DNA of 64,000 nucleotides, from contig NZ_AP025508.1 of NCBI RefSeq assembly GCF_024347615.1, positions 3,410,001 to 3,474,000 on the forward strand, written 5' to 3'. This DNA comes from Vibrio splendidus. GTDB taxonomy: Bacteria > Pseudomonadota > Gammaproteobacteria > Enterobacterales > Vibrionaceae. The position numbers and the translations under genes are program-made. Below the pieces are notes generated by a model. That model saw only the letters and a list, made by a program, of their open reading frames with translations. It was not told the DNA's origin and made no database searches. Positions within the stretch are counted from its first letter, which is position 1. Each line of letters begins with the position of its first letter. Shown in pieces: positions 8,372 through 16,209 of the stretch.

Positions 8372-10339
8372 GTGGACTTACTTCCAGGAATTGAGCAACA
8401 CTTTGCACCAGCCAAGGAAAAGAAAACATCTATCTCTGTATTACCTAGAAACCCTAACTTTACCAGTGGGGGGACTACACATATCAATACACAGCAGGGA
8501 GTGGTTGACTTCATTGACCTAACGTTACAACTCCCTATCAGCCACATTGGTGTTGATTGCAAATATAGTTATAGTACTACTCATGTAACCTTACCCAATG
8601 GTTACGAAAAACATGATATTTCAGCGATTCATCCAACTAAGCTGTGCCTGTCACTTTGCACTAATGATATGGTATCGATAGAGCAGCATACATTCATCAT
8701 TGATTTAGTATCAGGTATTGACGTCAGTCCACTACAAGCACTGTTTGACTTACCAGCAACCTTTGTTGCTTACGATGCTAACAAACTGGTGCATTGCCTC
8801 TGGGCTTTAGAGCTTAATGAACCATTCCGTATCTGGGACATACTGATTGCAGAGAAAGCTCGCTACCTTGGCCTGCATCAGTTCAATAAATGTGAAGAAT
8901 TTGACAACTTAGTGGCCAAAATCGAGGCTAAAGATAGCTTTGCTGTGGAACGTGAGAATTTCTATGGCTTTAAAGCAACTCATTCCCGTTACTACCTAGA
9001 GTTCCCGTTGACTGGGTATACCGGAACGTTGTGCGAAGAAGTCGCTAAATTATACTTGTTACAAGTTCAAGCTGTTGTAATACAAGGTATCCATAACCAC
9101 CTACTGGAAGTCGAAATGCCTTGGATTGTTACCAATGCAGCAATGGAGCGAAATGGCGTCCTTGTGTCTCGTGAGCAATGCATGAAAGTTCTAAACGGGA
9201 CAAAGGCTAAACTTGCTCAGTGGAAGTCCGAACTTGAAGTCTATGGCTTAGCAAACCCTAGCAGCACTGATGAGAAGATCGCCTTCTTTAACGCTCTTGG
9301 CTTGCTACATCACTTTAAAGAAGGCAACGACTATAGCTTCGACCGTGAAATGCTAAGTGCTAACTACGACTTACATCCCGCCATCAAGTTGTTAGCAAAA
9401 TACTCGAATATGGTTTCAATTTCTAAGGATGTAATATTAGAGCGAGGAATAATTGGCTCTGACGGTCGCATCCATCCAGTACACAAGCACCTAGATACCG
9501 TAACAGGCCGACAAGCAACAATGGCTCCTAACCTCCTAGGGTTACCTGCCGTTCTTCGCCCCATCGTTGTTGCACCTGAAGGCTATGGTATTGGCGAGGT
9601 TGATCTTGCTCAGATTGAGGTAGCGATAACGGCTGCTGTGTATAACGATAAAGACTTGATAAAGAAGTATAATGCAGGAGATTTATACACAGCATTAGCT
9701 CAAGAGTTCTATTTAGATGAACTACCGATGGAGTTCCAATCCTGTACACCTGACATATTCAAAGAACACCACAGCGATAAGCGTAACGTGATGAAAGAGT
9801 GTACTTTAGGACTCATTTATGGAATCACAGCCTACGGCTTATCTAAGAAACTCAAAGTTCACGAGGTTAAAGCCCAGCAGTTAATGGATAAGTTTCTCAA
9901 TATGTTTCCTACCCTCGGTAAGTCTATGGATTTAGCACCACAATATGGTTTTATTCGTGGCTATGTGAGTACAGCAACGGGTCTACAACGGTTACGTCCC
10001 CAAGATACTGAACGTAACCGCAAAGAAAAGAATTGGATGGTCAACATGCCAGTGCAAGGCACTGCTGCAGCCTTGTTTAAAGTCTCGGGCAATCGTCTAC
10101 ATCAATTATATAAGCGCCATAATGCTAAGTTGATTGTCGCATTACATGATGCTTTTGTGTTTGAGGCCCCAGCAGAAGAATTAAAGGGAGTTGCGAGCCT
10201 GACGTCTCAGGTAATGATTCAGGTCATTCAGGAGCGCTACCCTCAACTAAACATCCGAACAGACATCAATACGTTACAACCTACATGTTGGAATAAAGAT
10301 GGCAATGTAAACACCATTGAAGAGTGGCTACACAAGTGA
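8372..10339 (+). CDS. family A DNA polymerase
   Basis: A 655-residue PolA-type polymerase. Motif A is GEVDLAQIEVAI near residue 411, motif B is KECTLGLIYG near 474, and motif C is ALHDAF near 590, so all catalytic carboxylates are present. The first 200 residues sit where the 3'-5' exonuclease would be, but the usual DxE, N/D and D motifs are only faintly recalled (GVDCKYS, VAYDANKL, RIWDILIAEKA), so proofreading may be reduced or absent. There is no 5' nuclease domain. It starts at GTG 8372 with GAGG nine bases before. Unlike the host polA it belongs to a mobile replication cluster, as in T7-like phages. Confidence 0.85.
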   Translation: MDLLPGIEQHFAPAKEKKTSISVLPRNPNFTSGGTTHINTQQGVVDFIDLTLQLPISHIGVDCKYSYSTTHVTLPNGYEKHDISAIHPTKLCLSLCTNDMVSIEQHTFIIDLVSGIDVSPLQALFDLPATFVAYDANKLVHCLWALELNEPFRIWDILIAEKARYLGLHQFNKCEEFDNLVAKIEAKDSFAVERENFYGFKATHSRYYLEFPLTGYTGTLCEEVAKLYLLQVQAVVIQGIHNHLLEVEMPWIVTNAAMERNGVLVSREQCMKVLNGTKAKLAQWKSELEVYGLANPSSTDEKIAFFNALGLLHHFKEGNDYSFDREMLSANYDLHPAIKLLAKYSNMVSISKDVILERGIIGSDGRIHPVHKHLDTVTGRQATMAPNLLGLPAVLRPIVVAPEGYGIGEVDLAQIEVAITAAVYNDKDLIKKYNAGDLYTALAQEFYLDELPMEFQSCTPDIFKEHHSDKRNVMKECTLGLIYGITAYGLSKKLKVHEVKAQQLMDKFLNMFPTLGKSMDLAPQYGFIRGYVSTATGLQRLRPQDTERNRKEKNWMVNMPVQGTAAALFKVSGNRLHQLYKRHNAKLIVALHDAFVFEAPAEELKGVASLTSQVMIQVIQERYPQLNIRTDINTLQPTCWNKDGNVNTIEEWLHK

Positions 10340-10439
10340 AGACACTAGCTTATTTTTCCCCCAAAGTGCGTTGCGATCGATACCAGTACGGATTGTAGAG
10401 AGCATACTTTGAAATACTTGATATAATACCGGCAAAAAG

Positions 10440-10825
10440 AAAGACCTGACTCTATCACTTCCCAAGGCTAACGGTTCAAGAGTACCTATTCCCTTCTAGA
10501 AAATTTAGTAAACGTCACGGGTATATCTCAGGTGACACTCTGCATCATGCTCTAGCAAAGCTGTTTGGCAATCAGGGTTACATCAAAAAAACCAAGCGAG
10601 AACTGCCCAAAATAATCGGTAATAAAGAGATTGTTCACTTTATTATTCACGATTTAAGGAGGACTTGACATGTCGTAGCTTATTAGCAGAATTGAGAGTT
10701 CCCCTCATATTGCAGAGAAATGCCTAAACTACAAGCTTAGAGGGGTAGAAGCTGTTTATGACTATTTTGACGAGCGGAAAGAAGCGTTACGTAAACTAGC
10801 TCAGTTAGTTACGAGCATAACCTAA
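10440..10825 (+). pseudogene. C-terminal remnant of a tyrosine recombinase
   Basis: The plus strand encodes in pieces the end of a phage-type integrase: YLFPSRKFSKRHGYISGDTL, then VHFIIHDLRRT (the HxLRRT catalytic box), then in shifted frames CRSLLAELRV, PHIAEKCLNYKLRGVE and AVYDYFDERKEALRKL, which contains the tyrosine region. At least two frame changes and a stop after HDLRRT destroy it, and the front half is missing. It follows the polymerase gene by 100 bases, so the module may once have carried its own integrase. The intact integrase at 21 kb is a different protein. Confidence 0.75.
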
Positions 10826-10835
10826 TTTCTTAGTT

Positions 10836-11540
10836 TTATGCTCGATTTTGATAATACTGAGTCGTATAGTCACAAAGTTGACTATGAATACTTGGGGCAG
10901 ACATATCAACTTCGGCTTTTATTGATGGCTCAGAACTTTGTGTTGAAGCTGCTATTTCCTGTGGTAAAAATCTTGATTTCCCTATATTTCCAATTTGAGC
11001 TTTCAAGAACTCCAATGTGACTACATCTGGGTTTTGTTGATGCAAGTGATGTAGGTAATTAAAAACTTTCTTTTGAAAGCTTGTATGGACCTCATCGGCA
11101 GCAGGCCAAGTGTCCCAATCTATAAGTTGAATACCACAAGAGAGAAAAACTTCAACAACAAACGTAGCGCATGTGAAACCAATAGTACTATCATATTGAT
11201 CATTTAACTTTCCGGTTTCAGGATCTAAACAATAGACCGCATGATCTAAACCATAGCGAATTTGGCTGTCTTTATTCTCTTCGGCGATATGAAGAAGGTG
11301 AGCAAGTATCACTTGCTTTCGAAATGAATGGAAATCATCCCCTAAATCTAGCCATATATACTTGTCTGATGGCTGCTCTATCAATTCACCTTTATGTTCA
11401 CCGACGTGCATGAGCATAACACCATCTTCACCATGAAATAATATGGCTATATGATTCTGTTCGCCAGGATATTGAGCCAAAGCTACACCTACCGCATCAA
11501 CCTCAGAGAATGGGTTATCTTTTGGAGAATTTATTTGCAT
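10836..11540 (-). CDS. possible permuted papain-like hydrolase (NlpC/P60-related)
   Basis: A 234-residue soluble protein, last gene of a four-gene operon. The order of candidate catalytic residues, His45 in LMHVGEH first and Cys124 in GFTCATFVVEVFLSCG later, resembles permuted papain-fold (YaeF/YiiX or LRAT-like) hydrolases, where a strand carrying His precedes the Cys helix. HIAILFHGEDG, typical of the first strand, precedes the His. There is no signal peptide, so it would act in the cytoplasm. Substrate unknown: amide, thioester or peptide bonds are possible. It starts 6 bases after the stop of the previous gene. The assignment is a fold guess by eye. Confidence 0.5.
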   Translation of the reverse strand: MQINSPKDNPFSEVDAVGVALAQYPGEQNHIAILFHGEDGVMLMHVGEHKGELIEQPSDKYIWLDLGDDFHSFRKQVILAHLLHIAEENKDSQIRYGLDHAVYCLDPETGKLNDQYDSTIGFTCATFVVEVFLSCGIQLIDWDTWPAADEVHTSFQKKVFNYLHHLHQQNPDVVTLEFLKAQIGNIGKSRFLPQEIAASTQSSEPSIKAEVDMSAPSIHSQLCDYTTQYYQNRA

Positions 11541-11546
11541 GTAAGT

Positions 11547-12134
11547 CTAAATCAAACCTTTAAGAATCTCATCGGCATCGAGCTCATGAATCGTTAACGA
11601 TGCTTTTACTTTATCGACAGCTAAAGACCAACTGCTAAGCTTATTCCTTGCAGGGTAAGCAGCACTGATAAACGCAATCATAGCTGTAGGGCTCAATTTA
11701 TTCACTTCCATCTCAAGAAGAATATCACTAACTGTCGAGTACTGTTTTTCGGAAAATAGTCGCTTAATCCCTGATATCAAAGGCAGTACTTCTTTAGCTG
11801 TATGTGCCGAGTTCCCAATATCATAAAAGTCTTTTAACCAAGGTAGCTTCTGTACAACAGAGTCATCTAATAGAACATTTGTCTTATTAAACTCAGCCCA
11901 AATCGTACTATCTTCATATTGATTTTGAATAGACGACGCAATATCTGGGGTAGTTTGAAAGCCAGATACCATAAATAGTGAAGCTGTAATTGCAGCAACA
12001 GCAACTTTACTCAGCGTATCACTATTCGATTCGTTCAGGTTTGAGGGCTTCGTATAGCTGCTCAGTAAGGCACCATTGGAAAAAGTCTCTAGCCTTGATG
12101 TTGGCTGCTGATAAGAATTTGCTTGCAGCGTCAT
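11547..12134 (-). CDS. small membrane protein in TIGR04255 operon
   Basis: An unrecognised protein of about 195 residues starting MTLQANSYQQ at 12134, with GGGA about 11 bases before the ATG. A longer start at 12170 is possible. Residues 38-55 (SKVAVAAITASLFMVSGF) are a probable single membrane helix or uncleaved signal; the rest is helical. Its first 38 codons overlap the end of the TIGR04255 gene in another frame by 113 bases, an unusually long overlap, and imply translational coupling. It lies 6 bases before the hydrolase-like gene. It could anchor the complex at the membrane; no function is known. Confidence 0.6.
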   Translation of the reverse strand: MTLQANSYQQPTSRLETFSNGALLSSYTKPSNLNESNSDTLSKVAVAAITASLFMVSGFQTTPDIASSIQNQYEDSTIWAEFNKTNVLLDDSVVQKLPWLKDFYDIGNSAHTAKEVLPLISGIKRLFSEKQYSTVSDILLEMEVNKLSPTAMIAFISAAYPARNKLSSWSLAVDKVKASLTIHELDADEILKGLI

Positions 12135-12810
12135 AATCAAAAATCCCTTCGTTATAGTAATCGCTATCAATCATAAAGCACTGCTCTTGAGATTGAGCGT
12201 GATTAACAATTGTACAACTTACATTCATTTTTGCGTTTTTATCAATACTATCAAGTGCTATAGAAAAATTAGATTGAGCTCCTAAAATCTTACTCTTAGA
12301 TAACTCTTGATCTTCAAATACTGATACCAGAGGAGCATTAAGCAGTTCATTCCATGAATGGCTTATATAGTCCTCACCGAGCAAACTTCTTTGAATAACA
12401 TCTTTGTATCGCAGGCCAACGCGCTTAATAGGAAGCATCATACCAAGTTCAACTAGTGCGCTATGAAGGCAATCTATATAGCCAAAGAAAGCTTCTTTCG
12501 ACTCATACTTAGTCGTAACAAAAGCAATAGAGTCAGTGTTAATTATGGCTCGAACTGTTTCATCAAGTGATGCAAATTCATACACAGGGTTCTCTATTTG
12601 AGTTACCGACTGAGTATCTGCATTCACATCCAAGCTAACATTTTTAGATCTCTTAAATAAAGGAAGTCTATCCTTTATTAAAGTATGTAGCTTAACGAGT
12701 CTATCAGCATCCTCGATTCCATCTACTTGAGATACAAAAACAAACTGGCATACGACTTCAACCAAGGGATCATTATGGAACCTTACCCGAGGCTTATCTT
12801 CAAAAGGCAT
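12022..12810 (-). CDS. TIGR04255 family protein
   Basis: A 262-residue protein with the hallmark start of the sporadically distributed TIGR04255 family: basic PRVRFHNDPLVEVVCQFVF at residues 7-25, then IKRVGLRYKDVI near 135 (family consensus GLRYxN), and a closing DFFQWCLTEQLYEALKP like the family's F(E/D)W-xT-xxL-xxLKP tail. Members have no known activity and are scattered among bacteria, often in variable DNA. It starts 16 bases after the regulator gene's stop and overlaps the next gene. Recognition is good, function open. Confidence 0.7.
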   Translation of the reverse strand: MPFEDKPRVRFHNDPLVEVVCQFVFVSQVDGIEDADRLVKLHTLIKDRLPLFKRSKNVSLDVNADTQSVTQIENPVYEFASLDETVRAIINTDSIAFVTTKYESKEAFFGYIDCLHSALVELGMMLPIKRVGLRYKDVIQRSLLGEDYISHSWNELLNAPLVSVFEDQELSKSKILGAQSNFSIALDSIDKNAKMNVSCTIVNHAQSQEQCFMIDSDYYNEGIFDYDAASKFLSAANIKARDFFQWCLTEQLYEALKPERIE

Positions 12811-12826
12811 TTGGCGATCAACTCTC

Positions 12827-13165
12827 TCAAATGGGACATGTAAATAGTGTTAGTATCTGAACATAATATACCACTGCGCCTAAAAAGTCCTTAGTAAATG
12901 GTTGATCTATGCGCAAAAATGATGTTTGAAACAGCTGCTGTCGTTTTTGATATCTCCTAGCTTTATTTTCAATAGAACTAACTCGATTAAAAATAGTCCT
13001 AACATCAACCCCAAGCTCTTTTGCTACTTCTATGTGTGAATTCTTTCTAAGTATCAAATCTAAAACTTCACGTTCCTTATCTGACAAGTTATTCAAAGAC
13101 AACTGATTTTCAATCAATGCATCTTCAGGAGATTGTCTATTAATAGATTCAACTACTGCTTCCAT
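12827..13165 (-). CDS. LuxR/sigma-4-type HTH regulator
   Basis: A 112-residue protein whose residues 26-71 (LSDKEREVLDLILRKNSHIE ... VDVRTIFNRVSSIENKAR) form a LuxR/GerE-like or sigma-70 region 4-like helix-turn-helix. The 40-residue tail ends in a hydrophobic stretch (FLGAVVYYVQILTLF). The frame stays open for about 30 codons before the ATG without a start codon, so an upstream non-standard start cannot be excluded. As first gene of the four-gene operon it probably sets expression of the unit. Confidence 0.6.
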   Translation of the reverse strand: MEAVVESINRQSPEDALIENQLSLNNLSDKEREVLDLILRKNSHIEVAKELGVDVRTIFNRVSSIENKARRYQKRQQLFQTSFLRIDQPFTKDFLGAVVYYVQILTLFTCPI

Positions 13166-13371
13166 TTCATCTAAGCTTTCAAACCTTACTCTCTTCCCGT
13201 TTGAACTGTTGACTCTGCTATCTCCAATTAACTTACCTACATCATTGTCATCGCTATATTCATGCTTTTACTTATCAGAGCTTTCCATACTTGAGCTAAT
13301 TCGCTTTTGGCTATTTTAGCTCTGCCAGCAACTCATTTATGTCCAAAAACAATTCAGCATCCATAAAACAA

Positions 13372-13431
13372 GTAAAAAGCGGACTCGAAACCTTTAAATA
13401 TATTACTTTAGGCCCAGTGTCCGCTTTTTAC
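13372..13431. repeat. dispersed stem-loop element, copy 4
   Basis: Perfect 13-bp arms GTAAAAAGCGGAC / GTCCGCTTTTTAC enclose a 34-base loop with the family motif TTAGGCCCAGTGTCC on the right and AAACCT on the left. The A/T ends could also make it a two-way terminator. It lies beyond the start of the TIGR04255 operon. Copies 3 and 4 enclose the replication module and that operon (9 kb). Confidence 0.6.
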
Positions 13432-13732
13432 TCACATAGCGATACGCTCTTGATACACCATCTGTGGTTTTATCTCGCGCCAACCTTGTGGAACCAACGT
13501 TTGATATAAGTCTTGAATTGCTTGCGACCAAAGGAATCGTAACCACCTTTATTGGCTAGACCATTGCGGAAGCAAGACCAAAAATAGTTACGTAGGTAAG
13601 CGCTGCCTTTCATCGGCCATACTTTTTCTCGTATTGATAAATACTGTCTTCAAGCACAGTCAAATATGCACTCATATTGCCGTTCTTAAGTTCACTTGTG
13701 TTGTGCTCGATAATCTTACTGAAGTTTTCCAT
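13432..13732 (-). pseudogene. broken small gene, two frameshifts
   Basis: From ATG 13730-13732 the minus strand reads MENFSKIIEHNTSELKNGNM, then SAYLTVLEDSIYQYEKKYG and a stop. The next frame continues VWPMKGSAYLRNYFWSCFRN and GLANKGGYDSFGRKQFKTYI, and a third frame ends LVPQGWREIKPQMVYQERIAM. Each part looks coding and they join naturally, so a protein of about 100 residues has been broken twice. The family is not recognised. It abuts stem-loop copy 4. Confidence 0.6.
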
Positions 13733-13759
13733 GACTTTATCCTACATGATTAATTTAAA

Positions 13760-13801
13760 GTAATCCCTGTACAGTGAGGTGCTATCGTACAGGGTTATTA
13801 C
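13760..13801. repeat. inverted repeat upstream of broken gene
   Basis: CCCTGTAC / GTACAGGG pair perfectly around a 14-base spacer, with partly matched flanks (GTAAT / ATTAC). It lies just before the start of the broken 13432-13732 gene and after the 13806-13902 fragment, so it may be an operator or an attenuating hairpin. Confidence 0.45.
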
Positions 13802-13805
13802 TTTG

Positions 13806-13902
13806 TTAAGAGCCACGGACAAAACTTGAAATACGGTAAAAGGCTTTATCTGCCCGCACAGACAATGCCATTTTGCGATATGGTTTGTTCTTGTCGCTAT
13901 CG
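13806..13902 (-). pseudogene. C-terminal gene fragment
   Basis: An open frame ending at TAA 13806-13808 reads DSDKNKPYRKMALSVRADKA, then FYRISSFVRGS. It has no start and is cut at an A-rich tract near 13903. The composition is coding-like and it directs into the broken gene downstream, so both look like leftovers of one older operon. Confidence 0.4.
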
Positions 13903-13936
13903 AAAAAAAAAACAGGGAAACATGCGTCCCTGTTTT
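13902..13936. terminator. two-way terminator
   Basis: ACAGGGA / TCCCTGT pair around AACATGCG, with an A10 run on the left and TTTTATT on the right. For the minus strand it closes the gene at 13946-14140. Confidence 0.75.
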
Positions 13937-13945
13937 ATTGTGTAA

Positions 13946-14140
13946 CTAGTCCTCTAGTACCTCATCAATCAAAATTCCCGCTGAAAATCCACAAATTGTC
14001 CCTATTAACATCCCATACGGCCCACCAAATCGAAGTCCGATCGCGCCGCCAAGCTGGGCAGCTTTGAATCCTAACTCCTTCCTACTTTTAGATAGAGTCT
14101 CTGATCCTTTTTGTGGTTCAGAATAGTTGTCTTTATCCAC
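13946..14140 (-). CDS. small glycine-zipper membrane protein
   Basis: A 64-residue protein with a charged N-terminal third and one hydrophobic glycine-rich stretch from residue 31 (GGAIGLRFGGPYGMLIGTIC, then GFSAGILID) with GxxxG-like spacing, fitting one or two helices packed in a membrane. AAGGGAG lies about 11 bases before the ATG. It is followed by a strong terminator. Bacteriocin-like, toxin or glycine-zipper stress proteins have this form, but the sequence does not decide among them. Confidence 0.55.
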   Translation of the reverse strand: MDKDNYSEPQKGSETLSKSRKELGFKAAQLGGAIGLRFGGPYGMLIGTICGFSAGILIDEVLED

Positions 14141-14165
14141 GTACTGACTCCCTTCCTATAGATAT

Positions 14166-14196
14166 GAAAAAGGCGACACCATTACTGATATCGCCT
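14166..14196 (-). terminator. terminator of the zinc-ribbon gene
   Basis: AGGCGA / TCGCCT stem with a 14-base loop. The minus strand continues TTTTTC. It lies 15 bases after the stop of the 14211-14339 gene, supporting that gene as real. Confidence 0.65.
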
Positions 14197-14210
14197 CTAT
14201 GCTTCGCCTA

Positions 14211-14339
14211 TTAAATAAAGCGTATATTTTTACACATATAACACCGAAACTTTTTCTTCTTTCGATATATAATACTTTCTAGCCAAGTTCTTTTCACTCG
14301 GTCTATAAGTTCTGTTTCGCCGCATTTTTTACATTCAAT
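14211..14339 (-). CDS. zinc-ribbon small protein, apparent ATT start
   Basis: A 42-residue frame encodes (M)ECKKCGETELIDRV ... KKKKFRCYMCKNIRFI, with two CxxC pairs spaced as in a zinc ribbon. The frame is open only after a TAG seven codons upstream, and no ATG, GTG or TTG lies before the first CxxC. ATT at 14337-14339 sits exactly 8 bases after a perfect AGGAGG (14348-14353), so initiation at ATT, as in infC, is the simplest reading. A terminator follows directly. It probably binds DNA, RNA or a protein partner through zinc. Confidence 0.55.
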   Translation of the reverse strand: MECKKCGETELIDRVKRTWLESIIYRKKKKFRCYMCKNIRFI

Positions 14340-14478
14340 AAGACTCCCCTCCTAATTAAAAATAATCTAATCACATCTGTACAGTTTTGGTTGAATTTCC
14401 CAATTGAAAAATCAGAACCTTTCGTTGAAACGCTAGGCTTAAACCAACGTTGAGCTAAATTGACCAATACAACAAACC

Positions 14479-14733
14479 TTATTGTGCTTTACCTTTCGGG
14501 GTATCTGAGGCGCATTTCGCCGTATCCATTACTTTTCCATTCATGGTTCCACAGGCATCGGCATACCACTCAATGCGAGCTCCCGACAGAGTGTAAACTT
14601 GTTTCCCTGCTGTTCCATTCCAGGATTTTTCTATCTTCGAGATATCGCCCGGATTACCACTGAACGTACCACCTGCGAATGCCGGAGATGCGAATAGCGA
14701 AGTTAGACCTAGCAGGATGATTGATTTTTTCAT
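14479..14733 (-). CDS. small secreted (periplasmic) protein
   Basis: An 84-residue protein with a clear Sec signal peptide: MKK, a hydrophobic core (SIILLGLTSLFASP) and cleavage probably at AFA|GG (residue 20). The mature part has two cysteines (DACGTMNGKVMDTAKC) that may form a disulphide, and aromatic residues in a short repeat-like SWNG/EWYA pattern. It would act in the periplasm or outside. AAGGAAA precedes the ATG. No family recognised. Confidence 0.65.
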   Translation of the reverse strand: MKKSIILLGLTSLFASPAFAGGTFSGNPGDISKIEKSWNGTAGKQVYTLSGARIEWYADACGTMNGKVMDTAKCASDTPKGKAQ

Positions 14734-14991
14734 TGTTGTTTTCCTTAAATACGTAATGACGCCGCTTATAAGAGACGGCGTTAACGTGATTGATGATTAG
14801 TTTAAAGAGGGTGAACGACAGGGTGTGTCGCTCAGATATAGAAATATTGAAATGATTGATGAATGCCTTGTAAGGCATACCTTGAGATAACTAATGAAAG
14901 CTATAGCAATATCAGTAACCTTATGAAAATCAGCTAGAAATAATCAGGTTCTTTCCGACCATGACACCACCTGACGAGTGACCTATCTACA

Positions 14992-15882
14992 ATGCGTAGA
15001 ATGAAAGAGCATGACAAACTAGCGAAACGACTTGGCATTATCCTTACCCGTTTGAATACAGGTGAGAAGTTGCATCTAGATGATTTAAGTCGTGAATTTG
15101 GGGTAGCAAGAAGGACGTTAAATCGTGACTTCAATGAACGGTTAAATTACCTACCTATACAACGTGACGGAGCTTGTTACTCGTTAGACCCTAAGTTCTT
15201 AGGCAGACAGACCAATAATGAGCTATCTCTCCTACTGTTAAACATGGGATTCGATACGTTGTTTTCGGGTAAGCACTATCTAAGTAATGGCGTATTAAAC
15301 AACAAAACCACACCACCCTTTCTCTTCAAGAACCCACAAATCGAGGACATTAGTGAATGTGCTTCGGTGTTCGAGAAACTTATCGAATCGATACAACGAC
15401 GAAACGTGATTAGCTTTAGCCATGAAGGAAAAACCTACGATGAGTTCCACAGCTACAAATTAGTAAATGACTCTGGCTACTGGTACATCGCTGGGACACA
15501 GAGAAACTGCCTAGAGCCTCTCAGAGTGGCTAAGATTCGTGAGTTAGTGCGTTACGAGGATAAATACTCTCCTGACCCTAGCGTTGAGCAGAAGCTAACT
15601 GGTTGTGGATATGAAGATGAACGACTCAATCCCGTTGAAGTCCTTATACAGATGAGCGCTAAAGTCGTGGAAGCTTTCTTAAATGAAGGTAATGCCGATG
15701 ACTTCAGGGTGTTAAAAGAGTTAAGTTCAGGGCAAGTGCTTGTTAGTCACCAAACCAAGAACATTCCAGAGTTACTACGCCAACTTAAAACGTGGCTACC
15801 TCATGTGGAGGTGCTCTCACCTGATTGGATACGTTACTTGTTGAAGCAAGTGCTCCAAGTTTATATGGACTCAACCAAGTAG
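14992..15882 (+). CDS. WYL-domain transcriptional regulator
   Basis: A 296-residue protein. Residues 5-60 form a DeoR/HTH_11-like winged helix (LDDLSREFGVARRTLNRDF). The middle region carries the WYL-domain strand SGYWYIAGTQRN with conserved LEPLRVAKIRELV after it, and a C-terminal WCX-like extension follows. WYL proteins sense nucleotides or nucleic acid and often control defence or DNA-damage genes in mobile islands (BrxR/CapW type). M4 at 15001 is an alternative start. It stands alone between a divergent secreted-protein gene and a non-coding gap, so its target is not evident. Confidence 0.75.
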   Translation: MRRMKEHDKLAKRLGIILTRLNTGEKLHLDDLSREFGVARRTLNRDFNERLNYLPIQRDGACYSLDPKFLGRQTNNELSLLLLNMGFDTLFSGKHYLSNGVLNNKTTPPFLFKNPQIEDISECASVFEKLIESIQRRNVISFSHEGKTYDEFHSYKLVNDSGYWYIAGTQRNCLEPLRVAKIRELVRYEDKYSPDPSVEQKLTGCGYEDERLNPVEVLIQMSAKVVEAFLNEGNADDFRVLKELSSGQVLVSHQTKNIPELLRQLKTWLPHVEVLSPDWIRYLLKQVLQVYMDSTK

Positions 15883-16209
15883 AAGGCACTGAGCTGATTG
15901 AAGTACGTCGCTGGGCTTGTTGATGGTTCGTTGAGATGAAATGCAACCACCAAGACATAATGTTGTTTCTGCTCTCTGTTGTAGTCGCTCCATGTCATAA
16001 AGATACCACTATACAGCGCTTTTTAAGCTTTCGATGTTAGATATGGGAACTGGGGTGTTTTACCAAACTTAAAACCGATACCAGTTAAGGGAAGGCTCAA
16101 AACGATGCTGTTTTTCAGCGAACGGTGACTAACTAATAAATAACTGCACTTTGAGCAGGTTGAATATATAGGGGTATTACTATGAGAACTGATGCTAGAA
16201 CTCTGCTTC
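15883..16209. other. non-coding stretch after WYL gene
   Basis: No supported gene; the minus-strand frame at 16023-16211 has low-quality composition and runs into the direct repeat. No terminator or promoter of note is seen. Confidence 0.45.
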
